Shown here: one piece after another, positions 48,341 through 57,126 of the stretch
Numbering within the stretch: the first letter of the stretch is position 1
How the letters are laid out: every line of letters starts with the position of its first letter
Assembly (NCBI RefSeq): GCF_030065675.1
Contig: NZ_JASJDK010000005.1
Coordinates: 50,194-114,193, forward strand
DNA from: Mastigocoleus sp. MO_188.B34
Lineage (GTDB): Bacteria > Cyanobacteriota > Cyanobacteriia > Cyanobacteriales > Nostocaceae
Reading direction: 5' to 3'
DNA: 64,000 bases
Position numbers and translations under genes: made by a program
Notes under the pieces: model-generated
What the model was told of the DNA's origin: nothing
Databases searched by the model: none
Seen by the model: only the letters and a program-made list of their open reading frames with translations

Positions 48341-50032
48341 ATGAAACCTAGAATTATTGTCTGTAGTTTAGGACGTACTGGATATAAAGTATTTCGATTG
48401 CTTAGACAGCAAGGAGCATTAGTTGTCGGTATCCATCATAAACCGATTGCAGGAGAATGTGCTGGAGATGTGATTATCGGCGATTTACATGCAGCTAGTA
48501 CTCTAAAAGCCGCAGAAATTGAAAAAGCGAATACTTTAGTAATTGCTGGTGAAGACGATGCGTTGAATTTATGGATTGTGATGCAAGCACGAGTGCTTAA
48601 TCCCCGCATCCGAATTATTAATCGCTTCTTTAATACTAGTTTGGGTTCGCGTTTGGATCAAACATTACCCAATCATTTGACCATGAGTGTCGCTGGTTTA
48701 GCTGCACCTGTATTTACTTTTGCAGCTTTGGGCAATCAATTAATTGGACAATTAAAATTATTTAATCAAACTTGGCCGATTCATGAAGAATATATCCATA
48801 GATATCATCCTTGGTTAGGCAAAAAATTAAACGAGCTATGGGAAGACCGTTCCCGCATGCTAATTTATTATCTCCCCGTTCAAGGTGAGATAGATTTGGT
48901 TTCAGCGGTTACTTCCGGACAGCAATTAAACGAGGGCGATCGCCTAATTGTTGGTACCCAACCCCGTATTCGTCCAGCCCGCAAATCATTAATTACCAAG
49001 TTACTTAAAGTATTGACTAATTTGCGGCAGTTTCAATACCATGCTCAATCGGTAGTTATAGCAGCGATCGTGTTAATGGTTATTATTACCATTGCTACTC
49101 TTACTTATGTTTCTGCCGAATTAAATATTTCTATAGTTGATGCTTTATATTTTTCTGTAGGTATGATTACTGGTGCTGGTGGTAGTGAAAAAGTTGTAGA
49201 ACAAGCTCCCAACAGTATCAAAATATTTACTGTAATAATGATGTTGATTGGAGCAGCAGCCTTTGGTATTTGGTATGCTTTGCTCAATGAATTTATTTTA
49301 GGAACTCGCTTCAAACAATTTTGGGATGCAGCCAGAGTACCCCGTCAAAATCATTATATTGTTTGCGGTTTGGGTGGTATCGGGATCAAAATCGTTCAAC
49401 AATTAAATGCTAGGGGACATGAAGTAGTAGTTATTGAACCAAATATCAATAATCGCTTTGTGAATACAGCCCGCAGGCTTGGTATTCCCATAATTCAGGC
49501 TGACGCTAGTTTTCCTGAAACTCTTAAATCGAGTAATATCGAAGATGCAGCTGGATTGCTTGCTGTTACGGGTAATGATGCAACTAATGTTGAAATTGCC
49601 CTAAAAGCTAAAGGTCTGTCACCTAAAATACCCGTAATCGTTCATTATGCCGATCCAGACTTTGCTCGGATGGCGCAGGAAGTATTTGACTTTGAAGCGG
49701 TTCTTAGTCCAGCAGAACTAGCCGCTCCAGCTTTTGCAGCAGCAGCTCTTGGTGGACGCATTATCGGTAATGGGATTACTGCTGATAGTCTTTGGGTAGC
49801 ATTTTCTACTTTAATTACACCTTCCCACCCTTTTTGTGGACAGAAAGTCAGAGATGCAGCAATGAGTGCTGATTTTGTCCCTTTATATTTAGAAACAAAT
49901 CATCAAACAATTCATGGTTGGGATCTATTAGAAACTTCTTTGAGTGGTGGAGATATTTTATATTTAACAATGCCAGCCAACCGACTTTATGAACTATGGC
50001 GACGCGCACCATCTCAAGTCATGGTTAATTGA
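48341..50032 (+). CDS. RCK-domain ion channel-like protein (RCK-TM-TM-RCK)
   Basis: Protein of 563 residues. An N-terminal Rossmann/TrkA-N domain with TrkA-C part (1-205) precedes two membrane helices (about 236-256 and 294-318) with a pore-like loop between them, then a second TrkA-N/TrkA-C pair (VCGLGGIGIK at about 341-350). In the pore loop the expected TVGYG filter reads ITGAG (276-280), so K+ selectivity is doubtful. It would sit in the membrane and sense a nucleotide or ion through its RCK domains. Could be a K+ or non-selective cation channel, or a nucleotide-gated sensor; function inferred. Confidence 0.78.
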   Translation: MKPRIIVCSLGRTGYKVFRLLRQQGALVVGIHHKPIAGECAGDVIIGDLHAASTLKAAEIEKANTLVIAGEDDALNLWIVMQARVLNPRIRIINRFFNTSLGSRLDQTLPNHLTMSVAGLAAPVFTFAALGNQLIGQLKLFNQTWPIHEEYIHRYHPWLGKKLNELWEDRSRMLIYYLPVQGEIDLVSAVTSGQQLNEGDRLIVGTQPRIRPARKSLITKLLKVLTNLRQFQYHAQSVVIAAIVLMVIITIATLTYVSAELNISIVDALYFSVGMITGAGGSEKVVEQAPNSIKIFTVIMMLIGAAAFGIWYALLNEFILGTRFKQFWDAARVPRQNHYIVCGLGGIGIKIVQQLNARGHEVVVIEPNINNRFVNTARRLGIPIIQADASFPETLKSSNIEDAAGLLAVTGNDATNVEIALKAKGLSPKIPVIVHYADPDFARMAQEVFDFEAVLSPAELAAPAFAAAALGGRIIGNGITADSLWVAFSTLITPSHPFCGQKVRDAAMSADFVPLYLETNHQTIHGWDLLETSLSGGDILYLTMPANRLYELWRRAPSQVMVN

Positions 50033-50242
50033 AATATGGTTAATTAAAATATGCTTAGCAGAATAAAGCAGCACAAGATAGAGACTATGGTATCCATAGT
50101 CACAAATAAATGTCACTATAATCACTTAATTTGACAAAAACCCCACACCCATACGGGCACTATATAAAACTAATAGCACAAAAATCATACACTAGGATAA
50201 AAATCGTCAAATTAGTAACATATCCCTATTGCAGACTTCTAC

Positions 50243-50365
50243 AGGACTTACTCAAGTGTCACAATTGGTGGTTGGTGCGTGACGCTATAAGTCTTATTCT
50301 TACGTTCAGATATTTTCACAGCGTCACACACCCTACAGGAAAAATATGCCAGTTGCGTAAGTCCT
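50243..50365. mobile_element. MITE-like element, copy B (123 bp)
   Basis: It begins AGGACTTACTCA and ends TGCGTAAGTCCT (terminal inverted repeat with two mismatches). Its reverse complement matches copy A at 27671-27794 along its whole length, including the inner arms GTGCGTGACGC and GCGTCACACACCC. Short ORFs crossing it are spurious. Confidence 0.78.
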
Positions 50366-50404
50366 ATTCTATAAAGGTTGATTTATAAAAATAAATATCC
50401 CGAA

Positions 50405-50462
50405 CTCAGGTTAATTACCCATTACCTATTACCCATTTACCTATTACCCATTACCTAATTTC
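50405..50462. repeat. ATTACCC/ATTACCT short repeats
   Basis: Head-to-tail TTACCCATTACCTATTACCC units lie directly downstream of the RDD gene stop codon. Confidence 0.75.
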
Positions 50463-50466
50463 CACA

Positions 50467-52206
50467 TCAAACCTGCTCTGAAATAATAAATGATTTCAAA
50501 AAACCTCTAGCTTCAGGAAAATATATCTTGCCATATTTCGATACTACAAAAGCTTGATACAAGGTTCTTTTTCTGGGATCGATTAATATCTTAGCCCTAT
50601 AGGCAAATCCATTATTACCCCGCATAATTATTTCTTTTCCAGGGTACCCATTATCATTAATTCTTTTTTGTCTAATAATTCTAGAATTGGTACTTTTGGC
50701 AATAATACCAGTTGCTCTATCTAAGTATCGGTTAACATTAGATCTCGAAGAACTACCAGAATATTTAATACTTGAAGTGAAATATCCCCGACCTGTTGCT
50801 CTGTCTTCATAGGTTACTAAGACGTAATCTTGTCCTTTGTTATTAGAGCGACGCTGCTGCTTTGGACGTCGAGGAAATTTAACAGTATAGCTACCATCAC
50901 CTGAAGTATAGGAATACCAGTTTCTAAGTTGAGAATTTCTAGTTTGAGATCTAGAACGAAAATTTCTCAGCCGAGAACTTCTTAACCGAGAAGTACTAGC
51001 TTGGGAATTTCTTGATGAGGTAATTGGGTTTTGGAAGTTTCTAGGAATATTATTTAATGCAGTGAGTCTTACAGGAGAACGATTACCGCCATTGTCGCAA
51101 GTAATAATAGTTAAAGAACCATCAAGTTCTGTTCTAATCAAAAAATTATCTGGGAAATAAGTAGCAAAGCGCGACCCAGTTTTTGTGTTAATTGGATTGG
51201 AACCAACCAAAATTAATCCGTGTGAAGAAGTATACAATTGCATATTCTGCCGAACAGTATTACTACCTCCTCTACCATCGGGAAATTTAACTAACATGTT
51301 TCCCCTACGTCCCTGCATTTGTAGTGTTGCGACATAAAGAGCAGTACCACCAGTCCATTGTAGTCGCCAATTTCCGTCTATATTGTTTCTCCCTGGATCT
51401 ATTAATAGTTCCTGAGAACCACAGATATTAGCTCTACGACTGCTGGGAGTAAAAACATTATTATTTCTTCTAGTAGAATTACTTCTATTTTGCGTTTCTG
51501 AAGAAGTAGTTCGACTTCCCCTTTGAGCATTAACTCTGTTTGCGCTGCGACGAGTAACACCGGAATTTCTAGTAAGACTCTGTTGTGGAATTTGCGATAC
51601 AACCCTTCCAGCTGCGATCGCACCAACAAGTAACCCAACTAATGGTTTCCAAGGAATACTAAGGTTTTGGTCTTGACCTTTAACAACTAAACACCTTGCA
51701 ATAATGTCATGGAGCGCCTGTTTCTCTGGAGTAAAAGCCGCCATTAAATAGCCGAAAAAGAAAACTCCTGCTCCAATTAAAAATAATAAGAGTGCTAAAT
51801 ATTGGTAAGGTGATTCTCCTCCACCAATGTTTTGAGCCATCAATGCTACTAAACCAGCAGCAAGCCAAATCAGAATCGAAAAAGATTTACCAAAATATCT
51901 GGCTGTAGCCCTACCAAAAGAAATTTTATTACCTTGGGTATCGGTAACAATGATTCCTAAGATTTTTTTACCGAATGTAGCTTGCAAGGAAGAACTTTCC
52001 ATAATTGCAAAGTACATCCAGCCAACTACAAGTGTAAAAATGTTATAAGCAATTACTTTTGGGTTATCCCAACCATTAGTAGAATTACCCCAGGTAGGTG
52101 GGACACCGAAAGCAATAATAAATTGCAATATAACTAGAATAATACCGTCAACTAAAATTGCGACAAATCTTTTCCAAAAGCCAGCATAATTATTTGTAAT
52201 AGACAT
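50467..52206 (-). CDS. RDD membrane protein with long Ser/Arg/Asn-rich linker and C-terminal domain
   Basis: Protein of 579 residues. An RDD domain comes first (AGFWKRFVAILVDGIILVILQF) with about four or five membrane helices to about 200. A low-complexity Ser/Arg/Asn/Thr-rich stretch (about 215-265) leads to a beta-rich segment (CGSQELLIDPGRNNIDGNWR), another Arg/Ser-rich linker, and a C-terminal domain beginning YTSGDGSYTVKFPRRPKQ, which resembles the PsbP/Mog1-like modules of many cyanobacterial proteins. Function unknown; RDD proteins are often linked to transport. It starts four bases after the stop of the kinase gene, so the two are co-transcribed. Confidence 0.78.
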   Translation of the reverse strand: MSITNNYAGFWKRFVAILVDGIILVILQFIIAFGVPPTWGNSTNGWDNPKVIAYNIFTLVVGWMYFAIMESSSLQATFGKKILGIIVTDTQGNKISFGRATARYFGKSFSILIWLAAGLVALMAQNIGGGESPYQYLALLLFLIGAGVFFFGYLMAAFTPEKQALHDIIARCLVVKGQDQNLSIPWKPLVGLLVGAIAAGRVVSQIPQQSLTRNSGVTRRSANRVNAQRGSRTTSSETQNRSNSTRRNNNVFTPSSRRANICGSQELLIDPGRNNIDGNWRLQWTGGTALYVATLQMQGRRGNMLVKFPDGRGGSNTVRQNMQLYTSSHGLILVGSNPINTKTGSRFATYFPDNFLIRTELDGSLTIITCDNGGNRSPVRLTALNNIPRNFQNPITSSRNSQASTSRLRSSRLRNFRSRSQTRNSQLRNWYSYTSGDGSYTVKFPRRPKQQRRSNNKGQDYVLVTYEDRATGRGYFTSSIKYSGSSSRSNVNRYLDRATGIIAKSTNSRIIRQKRINDNGYPGKEIIMRGNNGFAYRAKILIDPRKRTLYQAFVVSKYGKIYFPEARGFLKSFIISEQV

Positions 52207-52210
52207 TTTA

Positions 52211-53692
52211 CTATTTTCTAATAACTAAAGAATTAGAAATTTGATCGTGCAGGGTTTGTTTTTTATCTGTAACTCCTGCCATAAAAAAACCAAAGCAAGC
52301 AGTTAAATATGAAAGAGATTTACTAATATATCTTTTGGCAGCTTGCTCAAATGTAATTCGATTTCCGTTGATATCGGTAACCGCAATCCCCAATAACATT
52401 TTCCCTAAAGTTCCTTGGGTTGGAGAACTTTCCATCACCAAAGAATATATAAAGCCCAAAACTATATATTCAGCTAAAAATCTCAGCCAAAACTCCTCAT
52501 GATTGTCAATTCCACTGGTAATTAAGTCAAATATTAAAGTACTAACAATTAAAATTGTTTTGTCTATAATGTCGGCAACTATTCTTCTCGAAATACCCGC
52601 ATACTTAATAGAACTAGGTAAATTATTAGATGAATGATTATATGAATTGCTTGACGAATTACTAAATGAACTATTACTAGATGAACTATTACTGGATAAA
52701 TTTTGTGCCGGTTGCTGTTTTAAAGATGGTGGTGGGCTTGGCGTTGGTTGTGGTGGTGTTGGTTGTGGTGATGGTGCTGATTTTGCTTGTGATGACGAAG
52801 TTGGGGGTACAGTAGAATTAATATTAGGAACATTTGCTACCTGGGGTGTTCCTGGATAAACTGTCTTTGTTAATTCTTGAACTGCTTGTAATGCAGCTGA
52901 TGCTGAATTATATCGCTGATTCGGATGATAGCTAATCATGCGATCCAAAACATCTGCAAGATCGCTTCTTACCTGAACTAAATGACGCCAAACAACTTCT
53001 AATGTGTTGGTATCAATATCTAATTCCAAAGGATATGTACCTGTCAGTGCTTCAATACCAATCATTCCTACCGCATAAACATCGCTACATAACATTGGAT
53101 GTCCCCGTAGTTGCTCGACTGGCATGTATCCTTGAGTACCTACAACTGCTGTTGTAGATGTGATCATCCCTTGAGTATTAAAAACTTTTGTACTTACTTG
53201 TTTAACTGCGCCAAAGTCAATGATTACTACTTGATTATTTGGATAAAATAATATGTTTTCTGGCTTTAAATCGCGATGGATAACTCCATGTTGATGTACA
53301 AAAGCTAGTATTTCTAATATTTTCTGTAATAAAAAAATAACTTGATTTTCCGACCATTTTTGACCGCGAACTATTTTTTTGCGCAAGTCATCGGCGTCAA
53401 CAAATTCTTGGACGAGAAAAAATTCTTGTTGTTCTTGAAAATAAGCTAAAAGCTCGGGAATCTGGGAATGTTTTCCTAGTATTTCTAAAGTTTTTGCTTC
53501 TTTCTCAAATGCTTGTTGTACCCATTTAAAGGTAGATTGATTCTGGGGTTTTAGTCTTTTAACAACACAAGGTCGGTTGAATCTTGAGGTATCTACAGCT
53601 AAATAGGTTTCCCCAAAACCACCTTCACCTAGTTTTTTTGTAACTTGGTAATGTCCTTGAAGTATTTCCCCTACCAGACTTGCTCCTAACAT
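52211..53692 (-). CDS. Serine/threonine protein kinase with C-terminal RDD membrane domain
   Basis: Protein of 493 residues. An intact Hanks-type kinase domain spans about 15-275: GEGGFGETY loop, Lys45, HRDLKPEN with catalytic Asp141, DFG at 159-161, and a VGTQGYMPVEQLRG activation end. A Pro/Ser/Asn-rich linker follows (about 290-360, with SSSNSSFSNSSSNS), then an RDD domain (ISRRIVADIIDKTILIVST...) with three or four membrane helices. The kinase should face the cytosol, tethered by the RDD part. It is followed after four bases by a second RDD protein, a likely partner or substrate. Confidence 0.88.
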   Translation of the reverse strand: MLGASLVGEILQGHYQVTKKLGEGGFGETYLAVDTSRFNRPCVVKRLKPQNQSTFKWVQQAFEKEAKTLEILGKHSQIPELLAYFQEQQEFFLVQEFVDADDLRKKIVRGQKWSENQVIFLLQKILEILAFVHQHGVIHRDLKPENILFYPNNQVVIIDFGAVKQVSTKVFNTQGMITSTTAVVGTQGYMPVEQLRGHPMLCSDVYAVGMIGIEALTGTYPLELDIDTNTLEVVWRHLVQVRSDLADVLDRMISYHPNQRYNSASAALQAVQELTKTVYPGTPQVANVPNINSTVPPTSSSQAKSAPSPQPTPPQPTPSPPPSLKQQPAQNLSSNSSSSNSSFSNSSSNSYNHSSNNLPSSIKYAGISRRIVADIIDKTILIVSTLIFDLITSGIDNHEEFWLRFLAEYIVLGFIYSLVMESSPTQGTLGKMLLGIAVTDINGNRITFEQAAKRYISKSLSYLTACFGFFMAGVTDKKQTLHDQISNSLVIRK

Positions 53693-54252
53693 AAATATGC
53701 TTACGCAGTTTTCAGGATATTAATATTGTTTATTGTTTTTTTACACTTGTCTCAGGAAATTTGTTAACTAGTTTGTTAATTAAATCTGAGCAATAATAGT
53801 ACTCCTACTGCCGTGTTTTTATGTAAGTATAAAATTACAGACAAACTCTGTCGAGCTGACGTCACGAAATTCTACAAACAATTCACAACCTCAATAATTT
53901 TTTGAACAAAATACTAAGCTGTTAATATATGTTTAATGTTGAGTTTATATGAAATAGGTACTTAATAGATACAACAAATATTTAAAGATTTCTGATAATT
54001 GTATCGAAAAATGCTCAGATATAACCCAAGTAAAATTAAATAGATCTATCAATTTTATTTTTTATTTTCTGGACCTTGTTTGTCTATTTGAGTTTTAATT
54101 CTTGCGACTAAATCAGTATATAGTTGCAATTTTTACAATTTTTACTGATTTGTATGATGCCCGCTTAATTACTTATGGAAAAATATGTTTGTAGTAGCGC
54201 TTTAGCGCCACTACAGTGGTACCTAAATTTTCGGAGTTACTTACCCTCAAGT
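53693..54252. other. Gap between RTX and kinase genes, with a hairpin repeat
   Basis: About 560 bp, AT-rich, no gene. At 54192-54215 GTAGTAGCGCT and AGCGCCACTAC form a hairpin (one mismatch) just past the RTX gene stop. It could be its terminator or a dispersed repeat. Confidence 0.5.
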
Positions 54253-55236
54253 TTAAAAAGTAAATTGATTAGGATCTTCTAAATTAAGTTGTTCTGGGGA
54301 AACTCCTTCTACAATTGCAATTAACTCAGGTGTTGCACCATCATTAAAAAATATTGCTGTCCCGGGTCGTAAATTATCGGGAGACTTACCCAAGGAATAA
54401 TCACTTGCTTCCCCAACTAGTTGAATTTTGTCTTTATTCTCCCCTTCAAGCTCAAAATCGGCGATCGCTGCATAATCATCAGTTCCAGCAGTATTAGGAT
54501 CGCCATCATTATAAAAGACAGTCTCAATTGCATTTCGTAATAATTGTCCTAACACAAAGACATCATTACCAGCATCACCAATCAATACATCTATTTCACC
54601 AAAACCAGGTTGGGGACTCAAAGTAGTAGTTCCACTCAAAGTATCATCACCAGCACCACTGGAGACAAAATCATTACCCGAACCACCACTAACTCGGTCG
54701 TCACCAGAATCACCAAAAACTAAATCATTCCCTGCTGCGCCAAAAACTTGATCGTCATTTGCACCACCACTGACAAAGTCATCACCCATACTACCACTAA
54801 GGATATCTTTGCCCTTGTCACCAAAGACTCGATCGTTTCCCGGACCACCATTAACTTTATCGTCCCCTGCTCCACCCCTGAGAACATCATCTCCGATTCC
54901 AGTGACGTCATCTACATCACCGAATAATAAATCATTCCCCCTACCTCCATTAACAACATCATTACCATTTTCCCCAATCAGAATATCAGGTTTAGCGCCG
55001 CCGTAGAGAGAATCATTACCATCTCCCCCTCTAATAAAATCAGTCCCACCTTCTCCTTCTATGCGATCGTCACCATTTCCACCAAAGACGTTATCCTCTC
55101 CACTCCCAGCTTTAACTGTATCGTTACCATCACCAGCACTGACGACGTCGTCATTACCCTCTAATGCATTGATTAAATCATCTTCTGGACTACCAAAAAT
55201 TAGATCATTATCTTTTGTACCGGAAATATCTGCCAT
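54253..55236 (-). CDS. RTX (hemolysin-type) calcium-binding repeat protein
   Basis: Protein of about 327 residues composed largely of nonapeptide repeats GGxGxDxhx (for example GDGNDTVKAG, GGNGDDRIEG, GGDGNDSLYG, GGRGNDLLFG, GGAGDDKVNG), some 18 copies from about 15 to 215, which fold as a Ca2+-binding beta-roll. The C-terminal 100 residues (FVLGQLLRNAIETVFYN..., YAAIADFELEGENKDKIQLVG) are a typical end domain of cyanobacterial RTX proteins. There is no N-terminal signal, which fits type I secretion. No transporter genes lie beside it. The ATG at 55236 is preferred to a TTG at 55254. Confidence 0.88.
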   Translation of the reverse strand: MADISGTKDNDLIFGSPEDDLINALEGNDDVVSAGDGNDTVKAGSGEDNVFGGNGDDRIEGEGGTDFIRGGDGNDSLYGGAKPDILIGENGNDVVNGGRGNDLLFGDVDDVTGIGDDVLRGGAGDDKVNGGPGNDRVFGDKGKDILSGSMGDDFVSGGANDDQVFGAAGNDLVFGDSGDDRVSGGSGNDFVSSGAGDDTLSGTTTLSPQPGFGEIDVLIGDAGNDVFVLGQLLRNAIETVFYNDGDPNTAGTDDYAAIADFELEGENKDKIQLVGEASDYSLGKSPDNLRPGTAIFFNDGATPELIAIVEGVSPEQLNLEDPNQFTF

Positions 55237-55683
55237 ATTTATCTGAAACCCCAATATCCAAAACAGATTGCAGCCAAGCCAACGAAAAAACGATTAAAAC
55301 TTTTGCTATAGCGATCCTAGACGATTTTGAGTAATCAGATGTCAAAAAGATGTTGGAAGCCGTTAATGATACTTTTTTAACTAAAATATTAAGTTCAAAT
55401 ATTAAGTTCAAACATTAAGTTCAAATTTTTATTACCTAAAATATTTCGAAATAAGATTTTGACCAAAATGTGTGGTACGGGTTTTCACCTGCGATACCTT
55501 TAGGTTTTTCGCAAAAAACAAACTTGAACCCCCCCAGGTAACTGCATTTCACCAACAACGCAACCAGAGTACACCGTGTAAATAGTCAAAGGTATTACCA
55601 GTACGAAAAAAACAGTCTATATAAATTGAGAAGTATTCTTCATGAAAGTTGTTTTGCGATCTATGATTAATTATGATTTTTAG
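55237..55683. other. Divergent promoter region of the RTX and glycosyltransferase genes
   Basis: About 450 bp without a gene. It holds the direct repeat AAATATTAAGTTCA (three copies near 55385-55422). Promoters for both flanking genes should lie here. Confidence 0.45.
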
Positions 55684-56772
55684 ATGTCTGCTTTAACAAA
55701 AGCTTTGAAATTATTATTTATCTCTACTCCTGTTGGACCCCTTGGTACTGGACTTGGTGGTGGTGTTGAATTAAGTTTGTATAACATCGCCAAACAATTA
55801 ATCCGTCAAGGTCATCAACTACAAATTCTCGCCCCACAAGGTTCTACATGGGACGATCTACCAATTGCGGAAATTCCGGGAAACTTACAAGTAATCGCCC
55901 AATCCCAAGAACGTAACACCCCCGTAAATATGCCAGAAAACCCTCTTTTGGGGAATATGTGGGAATATGCACGTCAAGTTCAAAGTGAATATGACTTGAT
56001 TGTGAATTTAGCTTATGATTGGTTACCGTTCTACCTGACGCCGTTTTTCCAAACACCCATCGCTCATTTTGTCAGTATGGGTTCTCTATCTGATGCACTA
56101 GACTTTATTATACAGCAAGTAGCCAAGCAATTTCCCGGTACAATTGGTTTTTATACTCCATCTCAAGCCGCAACTTTTCCCGAATTAACCCCACCCTTGT
56201 ACCATTTGAGTAGTGGAATTGACTTATCGTTATATGAATTTTGTCCCCAACCCAAAGAACAATTAGTTTGGTTGGGTCGTATTTCTCCAGAAAAAGCTTT
56301 AGAAGATGCGATCGCAACTGCCCAAAAAACCAATCTTCCGCTTTATATTTTGGGTAAAATGCAGGATGAAGCATACTGGAAAAAAATTCGTCAAGATTAT
56401 CCCAATGCAAGAGCAGAATATTTGGGTTTTTTACCAACCACAGAAATGCAAAAGGTCGTTAGAGAATGTAAAGCATTATTAATGACACCCCGGTGGGTAG
56501 AAGCCTTTGGTAACGTTGCGATTGAAGCTCTTGCTTGTGGAGTACCAGTTATTTCCTATGCTCGTGGCGGTCCTGCAGAAATTATTCGAGACGGTCAAAC
56601 GGGATTTTTGGTGGAGCCAGATAGCGTCCAAGGGTTAGTAGATGCTGTTTTGTCTTTAGATAAGATTAACCGTTATACTTGTCGTCAACAAGCAGAAACC
56701 GAATTTTCTTTAGAAGCATTAGGTTTACGCTTCGAAGAATGGTTCTTAAAGATTTTGGATACAAGAGGTTAA
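55684..56772 (+). CDS. Family 4 glycosyltransferase (possible tetrahydrobiopterin glucosyltransferase)
   Basis: GT-B glycosyltransferase of 362 residues. The N-terminal acceptor domain begins LLFISTPVGPLGTGLGGGVEL; the C-terminal donor domain has LVWLGRISPEKAL and the EAFGNVAIEALACGVPVISY GT4 signature, with the two Glu residues for the nucleotide sugar. The STPVGPLGxGxGGGVEL start resembles the cyanobacterial UDP-glucose:tetrahydrobiopterin glucosyltransferase family as I remember it. That specific assignment is tentative; a general sugar transferase is safe. Confidence 0.82.
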   Translation: MSALTKALKLLFISTPVGPLGTGLGGGVELSLYNIAKQLIRQGHQLQILAPQGSTWDDLPIAEIPGNLQVIAQSQERNTPVNMPENPLLGNMWEYARQVQSEYDLIVNLAYDWLPFYLTPFFQTPIAHFVSMGSLSDALDFIIQQVAKQFPGTIGFYTPSQAATFPELTPPLYHLSSGIDLSLYEFCPQPKEQLVWLGRISPEKALEDAIATAQKTNLPLYILGKMQDEAYWKKIRQDYPNARAEYLGFLPTTEMQKVVRECKALLMTPRWVEAFGNVAIEALACGVPVISYARGGPAEIIRDGQTGFLVEPDSVQGLVDAVLSLDKINRYTCRQQAETEFSLEALGLRFEEWFLKILDTRG

Positions 56773-57126
56773 ATTTATTAATTTTTTGTATATTAAGTAG
56801 TTTATTTTTACTAGTTTGTACTGATTACCACTGACAAACCAGTAAAAAGGAAATACAAATAGATAATTGGTGTTTTTCTAACACTAGTTTTATATTATCT
56901 CTCCTTGCTTTTTATAACCTTCCCCACCGCGCCAACCTAGCAATGTTTACGGAACTGTAGTTTCAAAAACTGTAGTTTCAAGATCTGCAAACGTGACACG
57001 TTGATACCTATAAATTTGCAAAGGGGAAGGAACCAGAATTTTTAAATAAAGTTTATACAACTGTTTTTCAAATATCAACTTCAAATATCAACACTTAGTA
57101 CCAGATTTAGTACAAGTAAATTATCC
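56773..57126. other. Intergenic region, nothing recognised
   Basis: About 350 bp. A near-direct repeat AACTGTAGTTTCAAAAACTG lies near 56950 and CAAATATCAACTTCAAATAT near 57070. No gene or terminator is evident. Confidence 0.4.

Noticed and set aside
50131..50388. 85-codon ORF on the plus strand
   Set aside because: It spans MITE-like copy B, has no ribosome-binding site or protein-like pattern.
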